A DNA stretch of 64,000 nucleotides from JAKFWI01 sp031399165 (GCA_031399165.1 JANNOO010000007.1:62001-126000), one strand, 5' to 3'. Shown: positions 18,169 through 27,448, numbered from the stretch's first letter. The notes: generated from the letters alone by a model not told the origin. Numbers and translations are program-made.

Positions 18169-20327
18169 GGCAGCGCCGCTCCCGCCCACCAGATCGCAAA
18201 GGCGCCAAAGCCCACCACACCGGCCAGCATCAGGAAGCTGTAGTGGTAGACATAGCCGGTTTGCAGCTTTCGCATCTGCCGGCCGGTGAATTTGGCAACC
18301 CACGCGACGCCGTTTGGCCCCAGCCCATCGATAATTTTCTGATCGCCGACTTTCCAGAACAGATCGCCGATCGCGCGCGCGCCTTTGACGAATACGAAGT
18401 TGTAAATCTCGTCAAAATACCACTTGTTATAAAGGAACGCGTGCAACGGGCCGAAAACCTTCGCCAAACGCGCTCCGACATTCTGGTTTAGCAGATAGGT
18501 AGGCACGGCGATCAGGAAGCCCATCATCGTGACCACGAACGGCCCCCATAGCACCCAGGTCGGAACGTGATGTCCTCCTTCGGCCTCTGCGTGCGCTCCG
18601 GCTTCTGCGGCGTGTTCGCCACTGGCCGCGGCGGCATGCTCGCCAGCGGTAGCGGCGTGTTCGCCCACTGCGGCGGCGGCTTCATGCGCGCCAGGCAACA
18701 CTAGCGCGTGGCGCCAGAATGCAGCGGCGTGCTCGCCAATGAAGTACGGCGCAAACGCCACCCCGGCGAATACAGCGCCAAACGCCAGCACGAATAGCGG
18801 AGCAAGCATAACCCACGGCGACTCATGAGCCGGCGCTGCGCCAGGTTTGGCGGGTGCGTGGTGATGACCGTCGTGAGCGGCAGAAGCATGCTTGTCAGGC
18901 TTGGGCGCGCCCTCCTCGCCGTGATCGCCATGCGCATGCCCGTGAGCGCCGCCGCGATACGCGCCTTCGAACGTCATGAACAGCAGACGCCAGGAATAGA
19001 AGCTGGTCATCAGCGCGGCGACCACGCCAACCCAGAACGCTAATTCTGCACCCGTGCGGCCAGTGGTGCTGGCTGCGTAGGCCGCCTCGATCGCCGCGTC
19101 TTTGGAGAAGAAGCCGGCGAGTCCTAACTGCGTACCCGGAATGCCAAAGCCGATCAGGGCAAGAGTGCCGATCAGCATCATCGCATATGTAATGCGCATC
19201 GGATTGCGCACGCCGCCCATCGCCCGCATGTCCTGCTCGTGGTGCAGGCCGTGGATCACGGAGCCCGCGCCCAGGAACAGCAATGCCTTGAAGAAAGCGT
19301 GGGTGAACAGGTGGAACATCGCCACGTTGTAGGCGCCGACGCCTGCGGCAAAGAACATGTAGCCGAGCTGAGAGCACGTCGAATACGCGATCACGCGTTT
19401 GATGTCGTTCTGCGCCAGGCCAACCGTGGCGGCAAAGAAAGCGGTCACCGCACCAATAATCGTTATGATGCCAGCCGCGTAGGGCGCCATTTCGTAAAGC
19501 GATGAGCAGCGGCACACCATGAACACGCCAGCGGTCACCATGGTGGCCGCGTGTATCAGCGCCGAGACCGGCGTCGGGCCCTCCATCGCGTCCGGCAGCC
19601 AGGTGTGCAGGAAGAATTGCGCGCTCTTGCCCATCGCGCCGATGAACAGCAGCACGCATATCACTTCGATCATCGGCGCGCTGAACTGGCCAAGCGTAAA
19701 CATCATGCCAGGCGCCGCAGCAGCGGCGGCGAACACTTTGTCGAACTCGATCGAGCCATATGCCCAGAAGCAGGCCATGATCCCGAGCGCGAAGCCGAAA
19801 TCACCGACGCGATTGACCACAAACGCCTTGATCGCCGCGTCATTGGCGCTGCGCTTCTCGAACCAGAACCCGATCAGCAGGTAGGACGCTACGCCCACCC
19901 CTTCCCAGCCGAAGAACATCTGCAGGAAGTCGTTGGCCGTCACCAAAGCTAGCATCGAGAAGGTGAAGAACGACAGGTAAGAAAAGAACCGCGCCCGGTG
20001 CGGATCCTCGGCCATGTAGCCTATGGAATAAATATGGACGAGACTGGACACGCCGGTGACCACAACCAGCATCACCGTGCTCAACGTGTCGATGCGGATC
20101 GACCAGTTGGAGATGAAACTGTCTACGTGAATAAACGGCGCAAGCACCGTTACATACTCGGGCGCGTTGCCCCAGACGAACTGCACGAAATTGACGATAG
20201 ACAGAACAGCCGACAGGCACACCGCGCCCGTGGTAACGGCCATGGCGACGCGATCGCCGATCTGCTTTTGCAGCAGCCCCGCGAACGCGGCCGCCAGAAG
20301 CGGCCCGAGAACGATAATCTCGATCAC
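18165..20327 (-). CDS. nuoL: NADH-quinone oxidoreductase subunit L with His-rich loops
   Basis: Distal proton-pumping subunit with the long lateral helix. At 720 residues it is about 100 longer than the E. coli protein (613). The core motifs are present: FFGWEGVGVASYLLIGFW, KSAQFFLHTWLPDAMEGPTP, and NDIKRVIAYSTCSQLGYMFF. Two low-complexity segments rich in His and Ala explain the extra length: about residues 457-504 (GGAHGHAHGDHGEEG, then HDGHHHAPAK) and 549-589 (repeats of GEHAA). The start is GTG at 20327, four bases after the nuoK stop. The function of the His-rich loops is unknown. Confidence 0.95.
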   Translation of the reverse strand: MIEIIVLGPLLAAAFAGLLQKQIGDRVAMAVTTGAVCLSAVLSIVNFVQFVWGNAPEYVTVLAPFIHVDSFISNWSIRIDTLSTVMLVVVTGVSSLVHIYSIGYMAEDPHRARFFSYLSFFTFSMLALVTANDFLQMFFGWEGVGVASYLLIGFWFEKRSANDAAIKAFVVNRVGDFGFALGIMACFWAYGSIEFDKVFAAAAAAPGMMFTLGQFSAPMIEVICVLLFIGAMGKSAQFFLHTWLPDAMEGPTPVSALIHAATMVTAGVFMVCRCSSLYEMAPYAAGIITIIGAVTAFFAATVGLAQNDIKRVIAYSTCSQLGYMFFAAGVGAYNVAMFHLFTHAFFKALLFLGAGSVIHGLHHEQDMRAMGGVRNPMRITYAMMLIGTLALIGFGIPGTQLGLAGFFSKDAAIEAAYAASTTGRTGAELAFWVGVVAALMTSFYSWRLLFMTFEGAYRGGAHGHAHGDHGEEGAPKPDKHASAAHDGHHHAPAKPGAAPAHESPWVMLAPLFVLAFGAVFAGVAFAPYFIGEHAAAFWRHALVLPGAHEAAAAVGEHAATAGEHAAAASGEHAAEAGAHAEAEGGHHVPTWVLWGPFVVTMMGFLIAVPTYLLNQNVGARLAKVFGPLHAFLYNKWYFDEIYNFVFVKGARAIGDLFWKVGDQKIIDGLGPNGVAWVAKFTGRQMRKLQTGYVYHYSFLMLAGVVGFGAFAIWWAGAALP

Positions 20328-20331
20328 CCGC

Positions 20332-20640
20332 TCAGCCCTTCATCAGATTGAGGTCTTCAACCGCAATGTCGCCGCGGTTGCGGAAATACGTCACAAGGAT
20401 CGCCAGGCCCACGGCTGCTTCTGCCGCGGCCACGGTCAGCACGAACATTGCGAACACTTGGCCCTCGATGTTTCCGAGGTAACGGGAGAACGCCACCAGG
20501 TTCACATTGACCGATAGCAGCACCAGTTCGATCGACATCAAAATGATGATCACGTTCTTGCGGTTCACGAAGATGCCGAACACGCCCGTGGTGAACAGAA
20601 ACGCCCCCACGCCCAGGAAATGCGTCAGACCAATCTCCAT
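20332..20640 (-). CDS. nuoK: NADH-quinone oxidoreductase subunit K
   Basis: Small three-helix membrane subunit of complex I. The 102-residue length is exactly typical. NVIIILMSIELVLLSVNVNL (about residues 29-48) carries the conserved membrane Glu, and VLTVAAAEAAVGLAILVTYF carries the second. The ATG at 20640 shares a base with the nuoJ stop (TAATG). Confidence 0.97.
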   Translation of the reverse strand: MEIGLTHFLGVGAFLFTTGVFGIFVNRKNVIIILMSIELVLLSVNVNLVAFSRYLGNIEGQVFAMFVLTVAAAEAAVGLAILVTYFRNRGDIAVEDLNLMKG

Positions 20641-21257
20641 TAGCCCAGCCCCCCGCCCAGCCCCTGGCCGGATTTGACGTCTTTGAGTTCCACGCCTTCA
20701 GAGCGCCGGCGTCCAACTTGTTTGGAAACATCCTGGCGGCGCACGTTCGGGCGATGACGCAGCGTGAGCACAACCGCGCCGATCATGGCGACGAACAGCA
20801 CCATGCCGGAGAGCTGGAACAGCACCAGATAGTCTGTGTAAAGCACTCGCCCCAGCGCCTGCGCGTTGGTGACCGCCTCGCCTGCCGGCGCTATGGCGTG
20901 GGTTTGCGCTGGCATTAGCCACGCCCCCCCGACGAGGAACATTTCCGCAAATAAGCCAAGCGCGATCAGAAATCCCAGCGGCATGTAGCGCAGGAAGCCC
21001 TGCTTCAGCTCAACGAAATCAACATCGAGCATCATCACCACAAACAAGAACAGCACCGCGACGGCGCCGACATAAACGACGACAAGCAACATCGCGAGGA
21101 ATTCGGCGCCCAGCAGCACGAACAGCCCCGCGGCGTTGAAGAAGGTCAGGATCAGGAACAGCACCGAGTGCACCGGATTGCGCGCCGAGACGACGCACAC
21201 CGCGCTTACGCAGGCGATTACAGCCAGCACCCAGAAAGCGATCGCTTCCAAACTCAT
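20640..21257 (-). CDS. nuoJ: NADH-quinone oxidoreductase subunit J
   Basis: Five-helix membrane subunit of complex I. The 205-residue protein carries NPVHSVLFLILTFFNAAGLF, LLGAEFLAMLLVVVYVGAVA and VLFLFVVMMLDVDF, the conserved helix-3 region with its pi-bulge. A polar C-terminal tail of about 35 residues follows the last helix. It starts 35 bp after nuoI. Confidence 0.96.
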   Translation of the reverse strand: MSLEAIAFWVLAVIACVSAVCVVSARNPVHSVLFLILTFFNAAGLFVLLGAEFLAMLLVVVYVGAVAVLFLFVVMMLDVDFVELKQGFLRYMPLGFLIALGLFAEMFLVGGAWLMPAQTHAIAPAGEAVTNAQALGRVLYTDYLVLFQLSGMVLFVAMIGAVVLTLRHRPNVRRQDVSKQVGRRRSEGVELKDVKSGQGLGGGLG

Positions 21258-21292
21258 TTCGGCTTCAGCCCATTCCCCGACATGCCCACGCC

Positions 21293-21781
21293 TCAGCGAT
21301 ACGGCGCGTCCTGTTCCAAATTCTTCGCGATTTCCCGCTCCCAGCGATCGCCGTTCGCAAGCAAGCGGGTCTTGTCGTAATACAGTTCTTCACGCGTCTC
21401 CGTGGCGAATTCGAAATTCGGCCCTTCGACGATTGCATCCACCGGGCACGCCTCCTGGCAGAAGCCGCAATAGATGCATTTGACCATGTCGATGTCGTAG
21501 CGTGTCGTGCGGCGCGAGCCATCGTCGCGCGGCTCAGCCTCGATCGTAATCGCCTGCGCCGGGCAAACCGCTTCGCAAAGCTTGCACGCGATGCAGCGTT
21601 CTTCGCCATTCGGATAGCGCCGCAGCGCATGCTCGCCCCGGAAGCGCGGGCTGAGCGGACCCTTTTCAAAAGGGTAATTGATCGTCGGCTTGCGGCGGAA
21701 GAAATACTTCATGCCTAGGAAGAACGCGCTGAGAAAATCTATCATCAGCACGCCGCGAATGACCTGGATTATACCACGCAT
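21293..21781 (-). CDS. nuoI: NADH-quinone oxidoreductase subunit I
   Basis: Peripheral-arm subunit carrying two [4Fe-4S] clusters (N6a and N6b). The 162-residue protein has both ferredoxin motifs, CIACKLCEAVCPAQAI (about residues 63-78) and CIYCGFCQEACPVDAI (about 102-117), preceded by the amphipathic N-terminal segment FFLGMKYFFRRKPTINYPFE. It starts 10 bp after nuoH. Length and cluster ligands are complete. Confidence 0.98.
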   Translation of the reverse strand: MRGIIQVIRGVLMIDFLSAFFLGMKYFFRRKPTINYPFEKGPLSPRFRGEHALRRYPNGEERCIACKLCEAVCPAQAITIEAEPRDDGSRRTTRYDIDMVKCIYCGFCQEACPVDAIVEGPNFEFATETREELYYDKTRLLANGDRWEREIAKNLEQDAPYR

Positions 21782-21791
21782 CGATCTTCCC

Positions 21792-22865
21792 CTAGCCGCC
21801 CACCGGACGGCCGAAATAGGCCACGTAGCCGGCGATCAGCGCCACAGCCACTAGAGTTGTCGGCAAAAATAGCTTCCAGCCGATCCGCATAAGCTGATCG
21901 TAGCGATAGCGCGGTACGATCGCCTTCACCATCGCGAACAGGAAAAACACGAACCAGATCTTCAGATAGAGGACGATGAACCCAAGGAACGGGTTGGTCA
22001 CCGGCCCCCAGGGCAGATGCCAGCCGCCGAGGAACAGGATATTGATCATCGCGCACATCAGCACGATGTTCAGATATTCCCCGATCATGAACAGCAGGTA
22101 CGGCGTTGACGAATACTCGACCTGATAGCCGGCGACGAGTTCGGATTCGGCTTCGGGCAGATCAAACGGCGGCCGATTGGTTTCGGCCAGCGCCGAGATG
22201 AAAAAGATCACCATCATCGCGAACATCACAATTCCGATGAGGAGATTGCCGGGGAAATTGCCCGCGTCGAAAATCGTCAGGCCGTGCCAGGCCCAGATCC
22301 CAGCGCTCTGATTGTTTACGATCGTTGTCAGGTTCAGCGAGCCGACCAGCAGCAGGACGGTAATGATCACAAAGCCAATCGAGACTTCGTAGCTCACCAT
22401 CTGCGCGGCGCTACGCAGCGCGCCCAGAAACGGATATTTAGAGTTTGACGCCCATCCGCCCATGATGATGCCGTAGACGCCGAGCGAGGAGATCGCGAAC
22501 AGGTAGAGTATGCCGACATTGATGTCGGAGATCACCCAGCCAGGCGCGATCGGCACGACAGCCCACGCAGCGAACGCCAGCACGAACGTAATCAGCGGCG
22601 CGAGAATGAACACCGTCTTGTTCGCGCCAGCCGGAATAATGATTTCCTTCATCACGAATTTCAGGAAGTCCGCGAAGCTCTGCAGCAGGCCGAACGGACC
22701 AACGACGTTCGGACCCTTCCGTATCTGCACCGCCGCCCAGACCTTGCGATCGAACAGCAGGATGAAAGCCAGCGTCAGCAGCAGCATGATCATGATCAGC
22801 AATATCTGACCGACACCGCCCCAGAAGCCCCAGACCGGCCCCCAATCCTTGATCAACCCACCCAT
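21792..22865 (-). CDS. nuoH: NADH-quinone oxidoreductase subunit H
   Basis: Eight-helix membrane subunit forming the quinone tunnel. The 357-residue product has RKVWAAVQIRKGPNVVGPFG (about residues 45-64), the acidic loop ALAETNRPPFDLPEAESELV, and GYQVEYSSTPYLLFMIGEYL, all diagnostic for NuoH. It begins four bases after nuoG, on the same transcript. Confidence 0.98.
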   Translation of the reverse strand: MGGLIKDWGPVWGFWGGVGQILLIMIMLLLTLAFILLFDRKVWAAVQIRKGPNVVGPFGLLQSFADFLKFVMKEIIIPAGANKTVFILAPLITFVLAFAAWAVVPIAPGWVISDINVGILYLFAISSLGVYGIIMGGWASNSKYPFLGALRSAAQMVSYEVSIGFVIITVLLLVGSLNLTTIVNNQSAGIWAWHGLTIFDAGNFPGNLLIGIVMFAMMVIFFISALAETNRPPFDLPEAESELVAGYQVEYSSTPYLLFMIGEYLNIVLMCAMINILFLGGWHLPWGPVTNPFLGFIVLYLKIWFVFFLFAMVKAIVPRYRYDQLMRIGWKLFLPTTLVAVALIAGYVAYFGRPVGG

Positions 22866-22869
22866 GGCC

Positions 22870-24942
22870 CTACTCCGCCGCTACGCGCGCGGGCGCGGCT
22901 TGCGCGGCCCAATAGGCTTTCGAACACTCGGCCATCGTCTGGCTGGCGCGCGCGATCGGATTGGTCAGGTAATAATCCTGGATCGCACCAGTGAACGGCT
23001 CGTCGCTCAACGCGCCCGGTTCGCCGAATGAGGATATATCCACCTTATCGATTCCGCCCGGCGCATAGTTCACTTGTCCGAATGTGGGATGATCCGCGAT
23101 CATTTTGGCGCGCAAACCAGGCAAATCGTCATAAGGCAAAGGCTTGCCTAGTTGTGCAGAGAGCGCGCGAATGATCGTCCAGTCCTCGCGCGCCTGGCCT
23201 TTTGGGAACACGGCGCGTTTGCCGAACTGCACGCGGCCCTCGGTGTTCACCCAAGTGGCGTGTTTTTCCGAATAAGCGGCGCCCGGCAAAATGACATCGG
23301 CGCGATGAGCGCCGCGATCACCGTGACTGCCAAGATAAATCACGGTCGAGGCGCCAATGGGCGGCAATTCGATTTCATCGACGCCCAGCAGGAACAAAGT
23401 GTCGAGCCTACCGGCGCGCCCCGCTTCAATCATCGCGGGCGCGTCGAGCCCATTCGCGCCCGGCAGGAACCCAAGATCGAGACCCGCGACGCGCGACGCA
23501 GCGCTGTGCAGCAGGTTGAAACCATTCCATCCATCGGCCGATTTCGCCAACGCCGCTGCGGCGCGCATTATCTGAGGGGCGTCTTTCCGCACCAGCGCGC
23601 TTGCGCCAACAATGACCATCGGTTTGGCCGCGCCTTTCAGGGCGTTGAGAAATGCGTGCGGCGCCGTCAACGCCTTCGGAACCTGGCCCAGGTGGTCGTA
23701 TTTCAACGAGAGCTCGCGGCGCTCCCCGATCACACCAATCTGCGCGCCGCGCATCCACGCCTTGCGTAACCGCGCGTTCAACACGGCCGCTTCCCAGCGC
23801 GGATTGACGCCGACCAGCAAGATCACGTCAGCCTGATCAATGCCGGCGACGGTTGAGTTGAACAAATAGGATTGACGCGGACCGCCGCCGATCTTGGCGC
23901 CATCAGGACGGCAATCTGTGTTTGGTACGCCAAGCGAACGCATCAGATCGAGCGTCGCTTTCATGCTTTCTGCGCACGCCAGATCGCCGGCGATTGCGCC
24001 AATCCTGGCCGGATCTTTCTTTAACGCCGCAGCGGTGTACTCCAGCGCTTCAGCCCAGCTCACCGGCTTCAACTTGCCGTTCGCGCGCACATACGGCTGA
24101 TCAAGCCGTTGTCGACGCAGACCATCGACGGCATGGCGCGTCTTGTCTGAGATCCATTCCTCGTTGATGTCTTCGTTGACGCGCGGCAGGCAGCGCATGA
24201 CTTCCTGATTACGTGCATCGAGACGGATCGCGCTGCCCAGCGCATCCATCACATCGACGGTCTCGGTCTTGATCAGCTCCCACGGCCGTGCGTTGAATGC
24301 GTAGGGTTTAGAGGTCAGCGCGCCCACCGGGCAGAGATCGACCACGTTAGCCGAAAGCTCACTGGTCAGCGCGCCTTCGAGATAGGTGGTGATCTCCATG
24401 TCTTCGCCCCGGCCCGTGGCGCCGAGTTCTGGTACTCCGGCCACTTCAGTAGCAAAGCGAACGCAGCGCGTGCATTGGATGCAGCGGTTCATACTCGTCT
24501 TGACGAGCGGACCCATATATTTGTCTTCGACCGCGCGCTTGTTTTCGTCGAACCGCGAGCCGCCGCGGCCATAAGCCAGCGCCTGATCTTGCAGATCACA
24601 TTCGCCGCCCTGATCGCAGATGGGGCAATCGAGCGGATGGTTGATCAGCAGAAATTCCATCACGCCATGGCGCGCTTTTTTTACCAGCGGCGAGTTGGTG
24701 ATGAAGGTTGGCGGCGAGCCGTCCTTGCTCGGCGGTTGATCCTTTACCTGTTGAGCGCAGGACGCGACCGGCTTCGGCGCGCCCTTCACTTCTATCAGGC
24801 ACATGCGGCAATTGCCGGCGATGCTCAGGCGCTCGTGATAGCAGAAGCGCGGAATTTCCGCCCCGCCCGCCTCGCACGCCTGAAGCAGCGTGTATTCCCC
24901 AGGAACGTCAATTTCTGCGCCATCGACGATAACTTTAGTCAT
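22870..24942 (-). CDS. nuoG: NADH-quinone oxidoreductase subunit G
   Basis: Largest peripheral subunit, carrying iron-sulfur clusters N1b, N4 and N5. The 690 residues show the N-terminal [2Fe-2S] ferredoxin domain with CYHERLSIAGNCRMCLIEVK, the cluster region CDQGGECDLQDQALAYG, and the [4Fe-4S] motif CIQCTRCVRFATEVAG. A C-terminal molybdopterin-oxidoreductase-like domain follows, expected to lack the cofactor. The ATG at 24942 overlaps the YciI-like stop by 4 bp. Confidence 0.97.
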   Translation of the reverse strand: MTKVIVDGAEIDVPGEYTLLQACEAGGAEIPRFCYHERLSIAGNCRMCLIEVKGAPKPVASCAQQVKDQPPSKDGSPPTFITNSPLVKKARHGVMEFLLINHPLDCPICDQGGECDLQDQALAYGRGGSRFDENKRAVEDKYMGPLVKTSMNRCIQCTRCVRFATEVAGVPELGATGRGEDMEITTYLEGALTSELSANVVDLCPVGALTSKPYAFNARPWELIKTETVDVMDALGSAIRLDARNQEVMRCLPRVNEDINEEWISDKTRHAVDGLRRQRLDQPYVRANGKLKPVSWAEALEYTAAALKKDPARIGAIAGDLACAESMKATLDLMRSLGVPNTDCRPDGAKIGGGPRQSYLFNSTVAGIDQADVILLVGVNPRWEAAVLNARLRKAWMRGAQIGVIGERRELSLKYDHLGQVPKALTAPHAFLNALKGAAKPMVIVGASALVRKDAPQIMRAAAALAKSADGWNGFNLLHSAASRVAGLDLGFLPGANGLDAPAMIEAGRAGRLDTLFLLGVDEIELPPIGASTVIYLGSHGDRGAHRADVILPGAAYSEKHATWVNTEGRVQFGKRAVFPKGQAREDWTIIRALSAQLGKPLPYDDLPGLRAKMIADHPTFGQVNYAPGGIDKVDISSFGEPGALSDEPFTGAIQDYYLTNPIARASQTMAECSKAYWAAQAAPARVAAE

Positions 24943-25250
24943 GACGCCCTCGCCATGATGGATTCAAGCCGCTCGCCGCCGGTCACCAGCATCCACTCCT
25001 TCACACGGTGGGCCTTAATCAGCCCGGCGTGCTTATAGGGGTCGTCCTTCACGAATGACTCAACCAGGGCGGCGTCATCGCTCCGAAAAACAAAGATCGC
25101 GCCGTCCACAGGCTCGACGAGCGGCCCGCCGAACACGATCTCCCCGCGCGCCACGGCTTTGTCGGCATGAGCCAAGTGCGCGGGCCGATGCGGAGCGCGC
25201 CGCTCGATCATGTTGTCCACGTAATCGTAGAAGAGAACGAATGTCTTCAT
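24939..25250 (-). CDS. YciI family protein inside the nuo operon
   Basis: A 103-residue protein of the YciI/ferredoxin-like alpha-beta fold. It starts MKTFVLFYDYVDNMIERRAP, followed by RPAHLAHADKAVARGEIVFG with the conserved His/Asp pair, and ends VKDDPYKHAGLIKAHRVKEW. Some YciI proteins act as hydrolases or dehalogenase-like enzymes, but a substrate cannot be assigned. A GTG at 25259 forms a GTGA overlap with the nuoF stop; the ATG at 25250 is preferred because it fits the family N-terminus. It overlaps nuoG by 4 bp. Its place between nuoF and nuoG ties its expression to complex I. Confidence 0.85.
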   Translation of the reverse strand: MKTFVLFYDYVDNMIERRAPHRPAHLAHADKAVARGEIVFGGPLVEPVDGAIFVFRSDDAALVESFVKDDPYKHAGLIKAHRVKEWMLVTGGERLESIMARAS

Positions 25251-25255
25251 CGCGC

Positions 25256-26569
25256 TCACTCAGCGGCCACGGCGGCGGGGGTAAGCACTTGATGCACGCC
25301 CTTGGCCGCGCGGTAACGATCGATGCGCTGTTCTATTTCGCCCCGGAAATGCCGGATGAGGCCCTGGATCGGCCACGCCGCCGCGTCGCCAAGCGCGCAG
25401 ATCGTGTGCCCCTCGACCTGACCGGCAACGTCCAGCAGCAGATCGATCTCGCTGTGCTCTGCTTCGCCCAGCGCCATGCGCTCCAGCACACGCCACATCC
25501 AGCCCGTTCCTTCACGGCAGGGCGTACACTGGCCGCAGCTTTCGTGCTTGTAGAAATAGGCGATGCGCGCGATGGCGCGAATGAGATCGGTGGAATTGTC
25601 CATCACGATCACCGCCGCCGTGCCGAGACCGGATCTGACCTCGCGCAAGGCGTCGAAATCCATCAGCACGGTTTCGCAAATTTCGGCAGGGATCAGCGGC
25701 ACGGATGAACCGCCCGGAATGATCGCCTTCAGATTGCTCCATCCGCCGCGCACGCCGCCGCAATAGGTTTCGATGAGTTCCTTCAGCGGAATACTCATCG
25801 CTTCCTCGACGTTGCACGGCTTGTTCACGTGGCCGGAAACACAAAAAACTTTGGTGCCCGCATTGTTGGCGCGGCCGAAACTGGCGAACCACTTCGCCCC
25901 GCGCCGCAGGATAGTCGGCACGACGGCGATAGACTCGACGTTGTTCACCGTCGTCGGGCAGCCATAGAGTCCCACATTCGCCGGGAATGGCGGCTTCAGG
26001 CGCGGCTGGCCCTTCTTGCCTTCAAGGCTTTCGAGCAGCGCCGTCTCTTCGCCGCAGATATATGCGCCGGCGCCATGGTGAACGTAAATATCGAAATCCC
26101 ACCCATGGATATTGTTCTTGCCAACCAGCTTGGCCTCGTAGGCCTCCTTGATCGCGGCTTCCAGGATTTCGCGCTCATAGACATACTCGCCGCGAATATA
26201 GATGTAGGCCGCGTGGGCCTGCATCGCGAAGCTGGCTACAAGGCAACCTTCGATCAGCAGATGCGGATCGTGGCGCATCATGTCGCGGTCTTTGCAGGTG
26301 CCCGGTTCGGATTCGTCAGCGTTGACGACGAGATAGTGCGGCCGGTCCTTCACCTCTTTCGGCATGAACGACCACTTCAGACCAGTCGGAAAACCTGCGC
26401 CGCCGCGGCCGCGCAAGCCCGAATCCTTTGTCTGCTGAATGATCCAGTCGCGTCCCAGCGCGATCATGTCCGCTGTGGCGTTCCAAGCGCCGCGCTTTCT
26501 GGCCGCTTCCAGGCGCCAATCCTGCAACCCGTACAGGTTCAGAAAAATGCGATCCTTATCAGCGAGCAT
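25256..26569 (-). CDS. nuoF: NADH-quinone oxidoreductase subunit F
   Basis: NADH-binding flavoprotein subunit with FMN and cluster N3. The 437-residue protein has the NADH/FMN glycine-rich site LRGRGGAGFPTGLKW (about residues 58-72), ICGEETALLESLEGKKGQPR, and the [4Fe-4S] motif ESCGQCTPCREGTGW near residue 350. The ATG at 26569 lies inside the end of the upstream membrane-protein gene (11-bp overlap), implying coupled translation. Confidence 0.97.
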   Translation of the reverse strand: MLADKDRIFLNLYGLQDWRLEAARKRGAWNATADMIALGRDWIIQQTKDSGLRGRGGAGFPTGLKWSFMPKEVKDRPHYLVVNADESEPGTCKDRDMMRHDPHLLIEGCLVASFAMQAHAAYIYIRGEYVYEREILEAAIKEAYEAKLVGKNNIHGWDFDIYVHHGAGAYICGEETALLESLEGKKGQPRLKPPFPANVGLYGCPTTVNNVESIAVVPTILRRGAKWFASFGRANNAGTKVFCVSGHVNKPCNVEEAMSIPLKELIETYCGGVRGGWSNLKAIIPGGSSVPLIPAEICETVLMDFDALREVRSGLGTAAVIVMDNSTDLIRAIARIAYFYKHESCGQCTPCREGTGWMWRVLERMALGEAEHSEIDLLLDVAGQVEGHTICALGDAAAWPIQGLIRHFRGEIEQRIDRYRAAKGVHQVLTPAAVAAE

Positions 26570-26792
26570 TTTTGTTTCTCGAATAGATCGTCCAGGCGCG
26601 CCAGCCGATATACACCGCACCGAGCAGCGCCACCCACACGCGCGGCGATGTCACCGGCTCTCTGGCGACCAACGCCATATACAGCCCAAGGCCCACAAGC
26701 AAAACGCAGAGCAGACCGAACGTGGCGACGAGAAACGCCGAGCCGGCAACCTTCGCCGGCGTGGTTTCCTTCGGAGGCAGTTTATCGCTCAC
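26559..26792 (-). CDS. Small two-helix membrane protein between nuoE and nuoF, unknown function
   Basis: A 77-residue protein not recognisable as a complex I core subunit. After a charged N-terminus (SDKLPPKETTPAK) come two predicted helices: about residues 17-41 (GSAFLVATFGLLCVLLVGLG) and 50-65 (VWVALLGAVYIGWRAWTIYS), then a basic tail. The start is GTG at 26792, whose GTGA overlaps the nuoE stop, and its end overlaps nuoF by 11 bp, so it is coupled on both sides. That arrangement supports a real, co-expressed gene. It could be an accessory or assembly factor of complex I, by context only. Confidence 0.75.
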   Translation of the reverse strand: MSDKLPPKETTPAKVAGSAFLVATFGLLCVLLVGLGLYMALVAREPVTSPRVWVALLGAVYIGWRAWTIYSRNKNAR

Positions 26793-27448
26793 GACAGCTT
26801 CTCCGGCATGTTTGGCAATGTGATCTTTTCGCCAAGCGATCCATCATAAAGGCGTGGATCGTTGAGCGTCTGCGGCCCGCCCTCAGGCGCCGATGTTTGC
26901 CGCCCAATGACGGATCCCGGCGCAATTTTCTCGCCGCGATCAAGCGCATCGATCAGTTGTTCTAAACTTTCTGGAGTCAGGTCTTCGTAGTAATAATCGT
27001 CGATTGCCGCCATCGGCGCGTTCACGCAGGCGCCGAGACATTCCATCTCTTCCCATGACAATTTGCCGTCAGCGGACGGCGCATGTGAGTGCGCGCTGAT
27101 ACGGCGCTTGCAGACTTCCTTGAGCTGTTCGGCGCCGCGCAACATGCATGGCGTAGTGCCGCAGATCGCGATGTGATGGCGGCCGACCGGCGCGAGGTGA
27201 AACATCGTGTAGAACGTCGCCACTTCCAGCACGCGAATGCGCGCCATGCCGAGGCGTTCGGCGAGATAGCGGATCGCGGGCTCGGAAACCCAGCCTTCCT
27301 GCTTCTGCACTACCCACAAAAGCGGGATAACCGCCGATTGCTTACGGTCAGCCGGGTACTTGGCTTCCCAGAACTGCGCGATCTTCTCGCTCGCCGCGCT
27401 GAACACGAAACTTTCGGGCTGTATTTCCGCCAGACGACGCACGCTCAC
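26789..27448 (-). CDS. nuoE: NADH-quinone oxidoreductase subunit E
   Basis: Thioredoxin-fold subunit carrying the [2Fe-2S] cluster N1a. The 219-residue protein has the helical N-terminal domain (AVIPLLWVVQKQEGWVSEPA, RVLEVATFYTMFHLAPVG) and cluster ligands in CGTTPCMLRGAEQL and MECLGACVNAPMAAID. A C-terminal extension of about 50 residues beyond the core is common in alphaproteobacteria. The start is GTG at 27448 with a GTGA overlap of the nuoD stop. Confidence 0.96.
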   Translation of the reverse strand: MSVRRLAEIQPESFVFSAASEKIAQFWEAKYPADRKQSAVIPLLWVVQKQEGWVSEPAIRYLAERLGMARIRVLEVATFYTMFHLAPVGRHHIAICGTTPCMLRGAEQLKEVCKRRISAHSHAPSADGKLSWEEMECLGACVNAPMAAIDDYYYEDLTPESLEQLIDALDRGEKIAPGSVIGRQTSAPEGGPQTLNDPRLYDGSLGEKITLPNMPEKLS

